DNA of 64,000 nt, taken from Ailanthus altissimus (Eukaryota > Streptophyta > Magnoliopsida > Sapindales > Simaroubaceae). Below, in pieces: positions 21,229 through 33,297 of this stretch (its first letter is position 1; every line of letters starts with the position of its first letter). The translations under genes and the position numbers were made by a program. The stretch lies in NCBI GenBank assembly GCA_946807835.1, contig OX327683.1, positions 11,723,001-11,787,000 of the forward strand, in the 5' to 3' direction. The notes under the pieces are model-generated. The model was not told where the DNA came from, made no database searches, and saw only the letters and a program-made list of their open reading frames with translations.

Positions 21229-22783
21229 TGTTTACGCTCAAAATATAACGCGGCTATCGCAGTATAGATTGAGGTGTCGATCCCACGAGGAAGCTCTTGG
21301 CAAAATAGGTTAGTGAAGTAAAATATTAAAGCAGTAGCAAAGGGTTAATTGATTTAAACGGATGAGATAGAATTGTCTATGAATTGAGAAAAATGTCTTA
21401 TGATGATTTAAGCAAGGCTTTGAGAATCACAATTATGCTTTATAAATCTACTCTATACTTTGATTCGATATTTATAACTCAACTGAAAGTTTCACATCCC
21501 AAACAATCAATCGGAAGGTATGTAATATATAGCACATTTGATAACACATGTATTTGATTTAGTTAAACTCTTTGCAAGCATTAACACACATCATGTTATT
21601 TATACAAGTTATCTAAGATCGACAATATATCATTTTGACAATATTGCAGTAAAAGATTAACTTGAATATCAAACATTTATTGCCCTTACATGTTATCCAA
21701 GATCGACAATATATCAAATTGACAATACTGCAGTAAAAGATTAACATATAAAACAATGTAACCAGTAACAATTATAAATCAGCATGAATCACATAAGAAA
21801 AGCATGACTGAACATATATGAGACATGAGAATTATAACCTCTGGATTATAGAAAATAAAATAGATAAGAGTTTAATCAAAACCAAACTTACAACATTTAT
21901 AGCTCTTGACACCGAATCAAAGCATGGAAGTAGATTTACTACACATAAAAGTTCATCTCTTAGCCTTGCTAGGAACTCTAGCCTAAATTACAATACATGT
22001 TAATGAGAATAAAATAAGAGAGAAATTTTCTTTTAAAAACATCCTAAGGGTCTCCTTATATAGGCAATGAATGGACATATGTCATGGATGACATCAATCT
22101 TCAATAATTTTAAGTTAATAACTCGTGTATCCACTTGCAGCACATTTTTGATAATGTACATGATCAATTCAGCTTCTGCGGCCGACATGAAAGTTGTAGA
22201 ATTTTGACTCTTCTTTCCATAGGCACTGATTTCATGCAAATTGGATGAGTATCCAATGAGATATGAGCAAAATTCCAAAGATACACCAGAATTCGGCCAA
22301 CAACCATTTTACCCACTTGCAATGCGATTTGGTCCATGATAACGGCTGATTTGGACTTTACCATAAACATACGAGTTGTTGATATTTAAGTCAGAAATTC
22401 ACAGCTTCAAGAATTATACCAATTGAGTACGTATTTTGGGAGATACGGTCCAAATACGTGAGTTGGGTCAAGCTGGGTAAGAGTTGTAGTCCGATTCTGT
22501 TGTATCTCAATTTTTGGCCCATAACATGTTGGATTTGGCTTTTCCACTATTCTTCAAATTTGTGTAAGATTGAGTCATGTTGCACCGGGTTCAAGAATTT
22601 CTTCATTTCAATTTCTACATTGAGAGTTATGTCCAATTTACCTAAACCTGTCCAAATAACATTCATTAATCACAATTTAAGGAGAACACTTTATTTCAAG
22701 CTAAAAATACAGAAAATACTAAAATTGGTGACATTAAATGGTGATTGAATCTTTTAACAACATGCATTTTCATGTGTTCATCA
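21229..22783 (-). repeat. 5' LTR of element A
   Basis: The 1,555-bp partner of 10466-12020. The differing positions I noted are mostly transitions in the stretch matching 11360-11850. Followed on the right by the second GCCAT. It would contain the promoter and poly(A) signals of the element; I cannot place a TATA box with confidence. Confidence 0.95.
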
Positions 22784-24560
22784 GCCATTTTTTTAGAGAA
22801 GCAGTTTCTCATAGATCATAGAGATTGTAGAAAGATTGAATTAGATAAACTCAAGCAAAATATAAATGAACCAATGATGGGACCTCAGGCTCAATCGAGC
22901 AAAATACCTTTGACACACCCTTCACGTAGGTTAGAAAGGATATCAAGGCCACTTGATAGGTATGGTTCAATACTTGAAGGTGTTCTTGGTGTTTTCTTGA
23001 TTGAAGAAAATGATCTTTTGACTTATAGAGAGGCGATATTGGACATCAATTTGGAAAAATGGCAAGAGGTCATGAAATTTGAGATTGACTTAATGCATCA
23101 AAATCAAGTCTGAGACTCAGTTGAGCTTTTTAAAGGAATTGTTCGTATTTGTTGTAAATGAAATTACAAGTAAAAACGTAGGCCTAATGAAAAAGTAGAG
23201 ACTTTCAAGGCCTGTCTGGGGCGAAAGGTTATACTCAGCGATCTGTGATTGATTATAGGGAAACATTCTTACTAATGGTGATGCTTAAGTCAATTCAAAT
23301 TTTATTGGCAATTACTGCATATTATAATTATGAAATTTGACAAATGAATGTAAAAATGGTGTTCTTAAATAGATATATTGAAGAAGAGATCTATATTAAA
23401 TAACTTAAAGGTTTTACATCCAGCCAAACTTTTGGTTTAGTATACAAGTAGAAAAAGTCTATTTATGGACTTCAGTAGCCTTCCTAAAGCTGGAATCTAC
23501 ATTTTGATGAAGTAATCAGAAGGTTTGGTTTCATCAAGAATGACGATGAATCATATATGTATAGAAAGAGCAGTAGGAACATGGTAGTCTTCTTGGTTCT
23601 TTATATGGATGATATACTCATTATCGAAAATGATATTGGTATGTTACAATTAGTCAAAATCTATTTTAGTAAGAATTTCTCCATGAAGAATTTAGGAGAA
23701 GCTTCTTATATGTTGGGTATAAAGCTTTATAGAGATAGAGTTAGAAGGCTTATAAGACTTTCTCAATCATCGTATATAGATAATGTCTTGGAAAGGTATA
23801 ATTTCAATAACTATAAGACAATTAATATACCTTTTAGACACGATGTTCATATTTTAAGGAAGATTTGTCCTCACCGTGAAGATGAAAAAGTTAAAATGTC
23901 TAACATACCATATGCATCAGTTGTAGGAAGCTTGATGTATACCATAATGTATACGAGACATGAGATTAGTATAGCTATAAGTGTTACAAGCTAGTATCAG
24001 TCTGATCTAGGCGAAGGCCATTGGATGGCTATGAAACATATCCTCAAATATCTTTAGGGTACTAAGGATAAGTTTATGATATATGGAGAAAGTGACTTAC
24101 AAGTGAGGGAATACACAGATTCAAACTTCTAGTCTAATATAGATAATAAAAAGTCTACATCTGGGTATATATTAATTCTCAATGATGCTACAGTTAGTTG
24201 GAAGAGCAACAAACAATCATCCACAACTGATTTCATAACAGAGGCAGAATATATTACAGCTTCAGAAGCAGCAAAAGAAGCAGTATGAATACGCAAATTT
24301 GTCGCTGAACTTGGAATAGTTCCAAGTGCAATTGATCCTATACCATTATTTTGCGACAACAAAGGAGCCATTGCACAAACTAAAGAGTCGAGAGCATACC
24401 AAAAGTCTAAGAATGTGAAAAGAAAATATCATATCATTAGAGAAATCTTGGCTAGATGAGATGCAATAATTTGTAGAGTAGACTGTATTAATAATGTAGC
24501 AGACCCACTTACTAAAGGCTTAACTCCAAAATTATTTGAATGACATGTGGAGTCAATTGG
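22784..24560 (+). pseudogene. Decayed copia integrase end, reverse transcriptase and RNase H (element B, right half)
   Basis: The copia coding sequence interrupted at 10465 resumes here in the corresponding position (AIFLEKQF). The RT part begins near 22990. The catalytic segment FLVLYMDDILIIEN lies at about 23590-23630 with an intact YMDD and an open stretch of 145 codons (23557-23994). RNase H follows (ILKYL near 24040, KSTSGYI near 24150, EAEYITASEAAKEAV near 24240, FCDNKGAIAQTKES near 24350). The pol end is at VADPLTKGL (24500-24520). Stops and shifts around 23110-23560 and 24000-24450 inactivate it. Confidence 0.85.
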
Positions 24561-24601
24561 CATTTGATACCATTGTGAATGGCACTAAAGCAAGTGTGAA
24601 T

Positions 24602-26673
24602 TGTTGAGATTTGTGCTTACCTGTCATCTCTTTATCTATGAATATTTGTTAAATATTTAAACTAGTATTATTATTTCATTAAATCACTAATTATATTTTA
24701 TAGATAGTAAAATTCTTGTAACGTTTCAGTCATTGTATGATTTGAAAGAGTTCATATTTGGTCTAAAGAAGTTTAGATTAGTGCTAAAAATTAGCGACGG
24801 TGAGAGATATAAATACTAAGTGTTGGCACTAATAAGAGTTATCAAGTTATAAAAGTCAGCGATATATGAAGAGTTAGAACCTTGTCTGAAATGGGACAAA
24901 GACCTAAAAATATATTAGTAATGACGTAGTTGTAAAGAGTTACAAATAGTGCTAAAATTGTCATTATGCAAATATGTTCTCAAATAATATGTTCCTGATC
25001 TATCTTCACTGATACAGGTCAATTAGTGAAGACCTTATAATATATAGATCAGTGTATATATATATCTGGATGGTCCAGATGGTTAGTTTTAGCAGACCAT
25101 GAGTTTAGTGGAATATATCCACTAGACATCTCATATAGAGATACAGATATTCAATAAGGATTAAATATTGAACAAACTCACGAAGACCTCCAATAGACAT
25201 CCCATAAAGCCGTCAATGGAGGGTCTTTCAAGTTGAGTAGTATTATGGCCCTTTAACCTAAGTACCATGGTGGGCTTGTGAGTGATCCATCATACTTTGG
25301 TTCCATACATATCAGAAACCTTTCATGGTCTAACTGCTGGGTATCGTTTGATGCTCATGGAGTCCAGTGTGTATAGATATAGGATCCATCAACTCATTTG
25401 GGTTAGTAATATATCATAATACTCTAAGATTGTATTTCAAAAAACGTTTAGGGCTATAAGCAGTAATTTCTGAAAAAAGAGTTTAACCCTAGAGATAAAT
25501 AATATCACAAAAGTGTTTGAGAATATTATTTATTGAAATAAAATTCTAAAGATAAGCTTATGATCGGGCACATGGAGATTTGACGGTATTGATTTATATC
25601 TCCGCTCTACCCGAATGTAAATGATAGAGGGATTATAAGTAAATGATATAACCTCAACTTGTATAGTCTAATATGCCACTTTGTAATATCCATAACGTAT
25701 GTGTAGGGCATCGTTCACGAATGTATGAAGGAGTTCCATATGAGAATTCAGGCGTGGATCTAGAGAGTCTCACAATATGAAATATACTTATTGTGAACTG
25801 GGATAACATTATGGATTAACAGTTCTATCCTAGAAATTCTAGCAAACTGAAAATATATTTCAGGGTTGCTTAGGTTGTGCACTTCTTTAGACTTAAATGT
25901 TAAATACATCACTTAATTAGTTGACAAGAGTTGTTAACTAATAACATGTTAACAAGTAGTGCAATTTTATTTTATGAATTGTTTTACGATGAATTCACTC
26001 ATTAACCTTGTTGGTAATATTAAATAAGGTAAAATTAATTATTCAAATATTTTTTGAATAATTGAATTAATATTATTTAAATTAATAATATTTATTTGTT
26101 TGTTTATTATTTTGGTTTAGGTGGGAGACATATACCTAATTAGGTATAATAGCCACCAAATCTTTTTTTGTTGTCACATAATCATTTATGGGAGCACTTG
26201 TGAAGTGCTTAATACACCTAAAAATTGAAGAATAATTGATTCTCCAAGTGAAAAGAAAACGAGAAATGAAAGAGGGAGAAGAGATGGTAGTTTTTAATTT
26301 TAATTCTTTTTACAAAGTGCTGTAAAAGAATAAGAGGGAAAAAGAAAAACAATTTATCTCTTTATTCTCTTCAAAACCAGAAACCTATTGTTGGAAACCA
26401 TTGATAGTTGCCAAGGATTGTTGTGAGCTAGAATTACACAAGGATTCACTTCAAAGTGAGTTCAAAGTTTGGAATAATTCAAAAATTTTGAAATCTTTAT
26501 CAAAGTTCTTCAAAGGTATATTTCTATAATCTTAAAACGTTAATGATTAAAGTTACATATGTATATATTAATTATAGGTTTTAGTTCCACCGCAAAATTG
26601 TGTATATGATACATGTATTTAGTTTTTTCAACATGTACATAATCACATGCATACACCCTAAAACACGTTAACA
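24602..26673 (+). mobile_element. 3' LTR of copia element B
   Basis: A complete 2,072-bp LTR, starting TGTTGAGATTTG and ending ACGTTAACA. It is preceded by a purine-rich GGCACTAAAGCAAGTG-like tract after the pol end. The same LTR family occurs at 5083-6971, 27100-29377 and (inverted) 32604-33242, 37284-39450 and 40912-41851. Confidence 0.88.
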
Positions 26674-27099
26674 ATTTTTAAGTCGATTTTAGAATTCTTT
26701 CACGTGTAGACTTCTATGCTAAGTTGATATAGGGTTCCAGGGATATTTTGAAGCCTATATAAACCTTTGTAATACTATTAGAGTGGCAAACATTAAAGAG
26801 AGTGTCGAATAGAGAGCTTGGGGATGCTTGAGTGCTGAATACGCAATAAAGTGCTATATAGACTATTGGAGAGCTCGTTTTATTGTGTATTTCTTATAAA
26901 TCTCTTGAGTGATCTTTATGAACATTGAGTGATTCATGGTAATAACTGAGTACTAAAAGAATTTGGATCATTTGATAATCGCAGATGTAGGAAATTTACC
27001 AAATAGCATAACTCGTGTATTTTTTTTATGCATGATTGATTATTTTCTCTATTTATTCTTTGTGATCTTTTCAATTTTTGTATACTTGTGGGTGAAGAC
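26674..27099 (+). mobile_element. 5' LTR of copia element D, left of the C insertion
   Basis: Collinear with 35037-35470 (for example tatataaacc, ggagagctcgttttattgtgtat, gatgtaggaaatttaccaaa). It abuts the right end of B at 26673/26674 and is cut by element C at 27099, the last base of AAGAC. The remaining ~17-20 bases of the LTR lie after C at 33248-33266. Its first bases are missing or replaced at the B junction. Confidence 0.78.
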
Positions 27100-29377
27100 T
27101 GTTGGGATTTGTACTCACGTGTCATCCCATTGTTGTATGAATATTTTATTTTATAATATTTATACAGTATATTATTTGTTAAATCACCAATTACTATTAT
27201 TAAATAGTTCAAAGCTTATAATGCTACAGACATTATATGATCTGAAGGAGTTCAGATTTGGTCTAAAGAAGTTTAGATCAATATCAAGAGTTAGCATCAT
27301 TGAAAACTATAAATGCTAAAGAGTTAGCATGTTATATTAATTAGTGAAGTCTAAAAGTTAGAATCTTGTCTGTAACGATATAAAAACCTGGGAATACTTT
27401 AGTAATAACATAGTTGAAAGAGTTGCAATAGGTGTTAAATGTTATTATGTAAGTCTATTCTCAAATTATATGTTCATGATCTTAATTCACCAATATAGGT
27501 CTATCAGTGAAATTCTTTTACATAGACCAGTGTCTACTATACCTAGATGGTTTAGATAGTGTTCTTAGCTAACCATGGACTTACTAGAAGTTTGTATAGC
27601 ATACAGATGTTCAGTAAGGACTGAATACTGAACAGACTCAACGAGGACCCCAATAGACATCTAATGAAGCCGTCAATTGAAGGTCCTCCCGAGTTGAGTA
27701 GTATACGTAGTCCTTTGACCTGAGTACCATGGTGGGCTTATAAGTAATCCATCATACTTTGGTTCTACGCATGTCACAAACATTTCATGGTGTGACCGCT
27801 GGGTATGGTTCGATGCTTATAGAGTTCGATGTGTACAGATATGGGATTCGCAGCTCATATAGATGAGTTATATATCCGAATACTCAGAGACTATATCTTA
27901 GAAAGTCTTATGGCCATAAGCAACAAACCCGAGAAATGATTTTCCTACAGGGTTAAACAATATTGTAAAAGTGTTTGCGTATATTATTTATTAAGATACG
28001 TGTCTCGAGATAAGCTCACAGATAAGCACATAGAAATTTGACGGTAGTGATCTTATCCCTGCTCTTCTAGGATATGATTGATGGAAGGATTATACGTATG
28101 TTCTATGACCTCAACTTGTACGGTCTACTGCATTGATTTGTAATATCCATGACGTGTGCGTGGGGTATCAATCTCGGACTCACAAAATAGTTCTATTTGA
28201 CAAATCGGGAGTGGACCTAGAGAGTCCCGTAATATGAAGTATACTCGTTGTGCACTGGGGCAGTGTACCAGATTAAATAGTTCGATCCAGAAAATTCTAG
28301 CAAACCGAACATTTACTTCGGTCTCCCTCCGTTCGTGCACGTGTCAAAACGTTAGAGTTAAGTCCATCAATCAGTTAACAATTAGATGTTGACCAATGGA
28401 ATGTTGACATATGGCACATGTGGGCCAATTATTGTTTGATTTAAAAATTACCAAAATAACCTTATTTGTTGGACAAACAATATCATTATTTTATTCATTA
28501 AAATATTTATTAAATAAAATATGATATTATTATTTAAATTAAAATCAAACAATTATTTTTTTAATTTAAATTGGCATGTGTTTATACCATAATTTAATAT
28601 GATTAAATTATTTGTTTAATATTAATTAAATGATATAATAAGAATAAATGGGTGGCATTTGTTAGTGGTAGTCCTTAAGATTTTTCTTAATAATGATAAA
28701 TTATTTTCTCATTTGGCTTACATTAAGTCCAAGTTCAATTAAATGATTTTCTATTTTGTTTTGTTTTTATTTGGTTTATTGTAAACAATAATAAACAAAA
28801 TACTAACGACAAATATTGACCTAGATAATGGATGCCATTAGGTGAGAAAATAAAAGAAAATAATAAACAAATGAAAGAGCAATATGTTGCTCAATTGATT
28901 AAGTAAAAATTAGACCAAGGGATTAGTGTGAATGGTAGAGAGATTTTTGAAAGGTTAAGTGTTAGAAAATTCTCTCAAGTGTTGAGAGCAAAAATACATT
29001 CTCTCCAATTTTCTCTTCCATTTTGGTCACCCATATTACAAGGTAGAAACAAAGATTTAAGAGTTGAATCTTTTGCTAGAAAAGCTATTATTCTAGCTTC
29101 CTTAAGCCCATCGTGTTGAGGAACTAGAATTGTGAACAAGTTACTTCAAGGCGGGTACTCCGGTTCGACCATATACCAAAGGCTTGACAAGGTACTATTT
29201 CTCAATCTTGAAGTATTTTACATTTATGAGATAATATGTAAAAGTTCATTTGTGTTTATCATTGAGTAATTTATATTCTGCTTATCCACTGCGCATATAT
29301 GTATGTGATACATATGCTATATTTGAATGATAGACACAAACCCACATGCTTTCACTTTAGGTTTAAAATCACTCACA
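27100..29377 (+). repeat. 5' LTR of element C
   Basis: About 2.28 kb, related to the B LTRs throughout but diverged (a sister subfamily). The right end is approximate: ...AATCACTCACA followed by AAATGGTCATG, where a decayed tRNA-Met primer site is expected. Confidence 0.7.
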
Positions 29378-30627
29378 AAATGGTCATGTTTGAGTTGATA
29401 TTGGGTGTTTTGAGTGAAAAATTGTTATTGGTTATGCTTTAGTGCTCAAAATGTGCATTTCAAGTTGTTGAAATAGGTATACCAAAGGTGGGGAGAACTT
29501 TAGTTGAAAATTTTGTTCCAGCGCTAGAGCTTTCAGGCCCTGGCGCTGCAGCGCCAAGTGCTGGACGCCCCAACGCTAAGAGAATGGGTGTTTAAACACC
29601 GATTTTAGAATTCACACCGTAGCGCCAGGTGCTGAGGAGACCTCAAAGCCCTGGTGCTATAGCGCTAGAGGTGTGACCTCTAGCAGTGCAGCGCTGGCTA
29701 TCAACGGGGCTATGTCCTCCGGTGCTACCATATAGTGGGTCCAGCACCGTGGCGCCGATGACACTCACTCTAATTATGTTTTGAATTCTTTAAAATATTA
29801 TTTTAATCATGTTGGGGTTTATGAGATACAATGATAAGAGTTATTAGGTTGTATTATAAACCTGGATCATTTTTTTATGTTGCTAAATACAATGAGAGCC
29901 CTACTAATGAGGGTTAGTTATGCTTATACAAAAGTTATTGTTTGATTGAAGATTACCTCCTCATAAGATGGGGATTAAGTCTTTGTGATCCTAAAAAAAA
30001 AAAAGTAAAAATCTCTCTTAATCAGATTGAACAAAATTATATTATGAGATAATATTTTACTATTGATCCGTCTTGTCAATACGATGTTAGTTGTATTATG
30101 TTGGTCTTTTTCAATAAAAATCTCTCTACAATGTGAGAAATTTGGTCGGTATAATTTAAACTATACCAGTTAAACATGAGATGAGACGAATATATGCGAA
30201 AGTATTTCCTTAGATCGCTACAGTATGCGGGTAATACTAGTAGCATATATTTGATAATTGACAAGTTAATCTGGAATACACTTACCCTATATTGCTACAG
30301 TGTGCGGATGAGGTGTATCTAGGATCAAGAGCAGGAGTTACATGAGATTCGATTGACAAGAGTTGTCTACCTGTTGGGTTTACAAAGGCCTAGATCGCTA
30401 CTGTGTATAGCTTGAGTAAAATGCCAATGGGGTCTACTTCCCGCTATATAGTTTAAAATAGTTTAAAATGTCATTATTCTATTTTGAGAGATTAGATGGA
30501 TTATGTAAAATAGTCGGAGGACATTTTAAATTAAAAAAGTATAAATGTTATACCCATGATTTAAAATATATTATTAGCAATTTAATAATATTTTTCGCTA
30601 ACATCTCTTAATATTATTTTATTTGGC
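29378..30627 (+). other. Leader of element C with GC-rich quasi-periodic block
   Basis: Positions 29518-29765 are far richer in G+C than the surroundings. They are built of recurring GCGCTAGAG, GGCGCTGCAGCGCC, AGCGCCAGGTGCTG, GCAGCGCTGG phrases spaced roughly 21-27 bases apart. The rest matches the B leader (GCTACAGTGTGCGG-like phrases at 30217 and 30293). There is no coding frame. Confidence 0.6.
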
Positions 30628-31440
30628 TTGTGTAAGCTAGGATGTCATCTTCAAATCCCTTGGTGTGTATACTGGATGCACACCAACTCAAAGGTGCCAA
30701 AAATTTCTGACTGGTACATGAATCTCAGAATTGTTCTAGATTTGAAAAGACTGAGATATGTTATTAACCAAAAGATGCCTAGAGGTGTTTCTGAAGATGC
30801 CACTGAGGAAGAAAATGTGACATATCAGAAATGGTTGGATGACAATTTAAAAGTTAAATCGTACATCCTTGCCTCAATATCCACTAAGCTGCAGAGGGAG
30901 CATGTCCGCATGGACAGTGTCAGCAGCATTATGCTCCATCTTTGGGAGCTCTTTGGTGACCGACCCTAAGTTGAGAATTATAGGGTCGCCAAAGTGTTGT
31001 TTCAGACAAAGCTCCCTAAGGGCAATCTAGTGAGTCCTCATATTCTCAAGATGAAAGGATTAATTGAGAGGCTTGAGTCCATAGACATCTCTTTGAACAA
31101 TAACCTTGGAAATAATTTACTTCTCTAGTCCCTGTCTGGGTCATATGCACAGTTCATCATGAACTTCAATATGCAAGGAATGACCCCTATTTATGCTCAT
31201 ATTCACAATATACTGAAGACAGCAAATAAGGACATGTATAAAGGAGGCTCAGCCTTCTTTATTCATGGTGCTTCATCTTTGACCCCGAGGACTTCTATGA
31301 AGTCCGAAGGGAAGAAGAAAAGAAAGGTGAGGCAGACACCCAAGATGGGTTTTTAGCGGCGACAGATATCCAAGCAAAAGAAAAATGCTTTCATTGCAGT
31401 AAGGATGGGCACTGGAAACACAACTGCCCTAAATATCTTA
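30628..31440 (+). pseudogene. Copia gag, decayed (element C)
   Basis: The best-preserved piece runs 30628-30969, containing WYMNLRIVLDLKRLRYVI, a typical start of copia Gag, and WLDDNLKVKSYILASIS. A second open piece at 31159-31356 has FNMQGMTPIYAHIHNILKTA and a lysine-rich linker. A shifted frame then gives the full zinc knuckle CFHCSKDGHWKHNC (CX2CX4HX4C) at about 31388-31429. At least two frameshifts and one stop break it. Confidence 0.8.
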
Positions 31441-32587
31441 CCATTATAAAGAAGACTCCCTTAGGTATTATCTTTCCCATTATTGATATTTCTTTAGCAT
31501 TTGATACTAGTATTGCCTGTGTATTAGATACTGTAAGTCCTTCTCACATCTGCAATATGTTGCAGGGTCTGAAGGAAGTTAGATTGCTATAGCTGATATA
31601 GGTACAACTTTGATTAGAAGTGGTGATCTCCTACGGGTCGAGGCTATAGGACATTATGATTTGATTTCTCATTGTAATAAAACTGTTGTACTTCATAACT
31701 CTGCTATGATCAGACAAATTATCTCTCTTCTTGTGCTTGAAAGTGAAGGGTATTATATGTATATTAAGAATCGTTCTTTATATTTATGTGATATGTTTGA
31801 TATTTTATTAGCTGAGTGTCAGTTAATTAATGGGTATTATGTTTTGGATATAACGAAAAATGTTATTAATGTACAGGGTAACACTAGTAATAGTGCAGAA
31901 GCTTTAAATGATACTGAATTGTAGCACATGAGAGTGGGTTATATAGGTGTGAGACACCTAACCCGTTTGGTTAAGGATGGTCGGATACCTGATCTGACCA
32001 TAGAACTTTACCCAGTTTGTGAATAGTTTATTCAAGGGAAAATGACTAAATCTCCATTCACTGGTGTTGGTCATCATGCCACTAATTTATTAGAACTAAT
32101 ACATAATGATGTATGCGATCTAATGAATCAATTTGCAATGGGTGAATTTTGATACTGTTATCTTTATCGATGATTTATCACAATACGGGTATGTGTTTCT
32201 TATGAAACACAAGTTAGAAACCTTTAAAAAGTTCAAAGCGTTCAGACTTGAAGTATAGAAATAAATTGGTATATATGTCAAATGCTTTCGATCAGACGAA
32301 GTGATGAGTATATGAGCAGTGAATTTTCTGATTATTTAAAGGAGAATGAGATTCTAGCTTAGTATAGTCCTCCAGGTACTCTGCAACACAATGGTGTGTC
32401 GGAGAGGAGAAATCAGACTTTATTGAATATGGTCTGATCGATGATGATCTTCACTGATCTACCTGAATATCTTTAGGATTATACTCTGAAAACTGTTACT
32501 CATATATTAAATAGAGTTCTATCTAAAGCTATTCCAATCACTCCACATGAGATGTTGAATGGAAAGAAATCAAGTCTTAAATACTAG
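31441..32587 (+). pseudogene. Copia protease and partial integrase, decayed (element C)
   Basis: After the knuckle there is a protease-like VLDTVSPSHICNM segment (near 31520-31560). A 104-codon open stretch follows (31610-31924) that ends in the GAG-pre-integrase region: LAECQLINGYYVLDI, matching LAECQLINGHYILDI of element B at 9540-9580. Integrase phrases follow to about 32580. Coding stops abruptly where inverted LTR sequence begins. Confidence 0.75.
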
Positions 32588-32603
32588 AAAAAAACCAGTC
32601 CTT

Positions 32604-33242
32604 CTTATAAGCCCACCATGGTACTCAGGTCAAAGGACCATGTATACTACTCAACTCGAGAGGACCTTCAATTAATGGCTTTATGTGATGTCTATTGGGG
32701 TTCTTGTTAAGTTTGTTTAGTATTCAGTCCTTACTAAACAGTCTATGTTATATGAACTTCCAGTAAATCTATGGTTAGCTAAGAATAACCATTTAGATCA
32801 TCTAGGTACAGTATACAGTAGTCCATGTAAAATGATTCCACCGATAGACCTGCATCAGTGAATTAAGACTGGGAACATATAATTTAATAATAGACTTACA
32901 TAATAACATTTCTTAGCACCTATTACAACTATGTTATTACTAATATATTCTTAGGTCTTTGTACCGTTACAGACAAGATTCTAACTTTTAGACTTCACCA
33001 ATTAATATAACATGCTAACTCTTTAGCATTTATAGTTTTCAGTGATGCTAACTCTTGGCATTGATCTAAACATTTTTAGACCAAATCTGAACTCCTTTAG
33101 ATTATATAATATTTGTAGTGTCACAAGCATTGAACCATTTAATAATAGTAATTAGCGATTTAACAAATAATATACTGTATAAATATTATAAAATAAAATA
33201 TTCATACAACAATGGGATGGCACGTGAGCATAAATCCAAACA
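32604..33242 (-). repeat. Inverted LTR segment closing element C
   Basis: The reverse complement aligns with 27100-27744, the first ~640 bp of the element's own 5' LTR, with moderate divergence (by eye over 90% identical). The outer end is exact at the LTR terminus and is followed by the AAGAC duplication. Confidence 0.85.
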
Positions 33243-33297
33243 AAGACCTCCATAAAAATCATAATAAAGTGCTATTAGAACTAAGGTTAATCTAATC

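Larger units (their letters stand above)
10466..22783 (-). mobile_element. Athila-type Ty3/gypsy retrotransposon A with extra genes
   Basis: A complete 12,318-bp element on the minus strand. Both LTRs are 1,555 bp, start TGATGAAC and end TAAACA on the minus strand, and differ at about nine positions by eye with no indel (about 99.4% identity), so insertion was recent. The target duplication GCCAT is perfect (10461-10465 and 22784-22788). Order on the minus strand: 5' LTR, tRNA-Asp-type primer site, repeat-bearing leader, gag-protease, pol (RT, RNase H, integrase), an unknown cysteine-rich frame, a LOG-like sequence, polypurine tracts, 3' LTR. The primer site, the FMDD reverse-transcriptase motif, the DLGAS protease motif and the long post-pol region all point to the Athila lineage. 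The post-pol region lacks a recognisable env-like frame and carries the two extra frames instead. It sits inside the copia integrase/RT region of element B. Confidence 0.95.
27100..33242 (+). mobile_element. Copia element C with an inverted LTR segment at its right end
   Basis: Bounded by a perfect 5-bp duplication AAGAC (27095-27099 and 33243-33247). The left end is a normal 5' LTR start (TGTTGGGATTTG). The right end is the reverse complement of the same LTR start (...AAATCCAAACA), so the element has terminal inverted repeats of about 640 bp instead of direct LTRs. Inside, on the plus strand, are leader, gag, protease and the first part of integrase; RT, RNase H and a normal 3' LTR are missing. 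It is inserted in the 5' LTR of element D. Confidence 0.85.

Noticed and set aside
22745..23113. 122-codon open frame starting at the right edge of element A
   Set aside because: Its start codon lies in the A LTR and the rest is copia B coding sequence; it is a chance fusion across the insertion junction.
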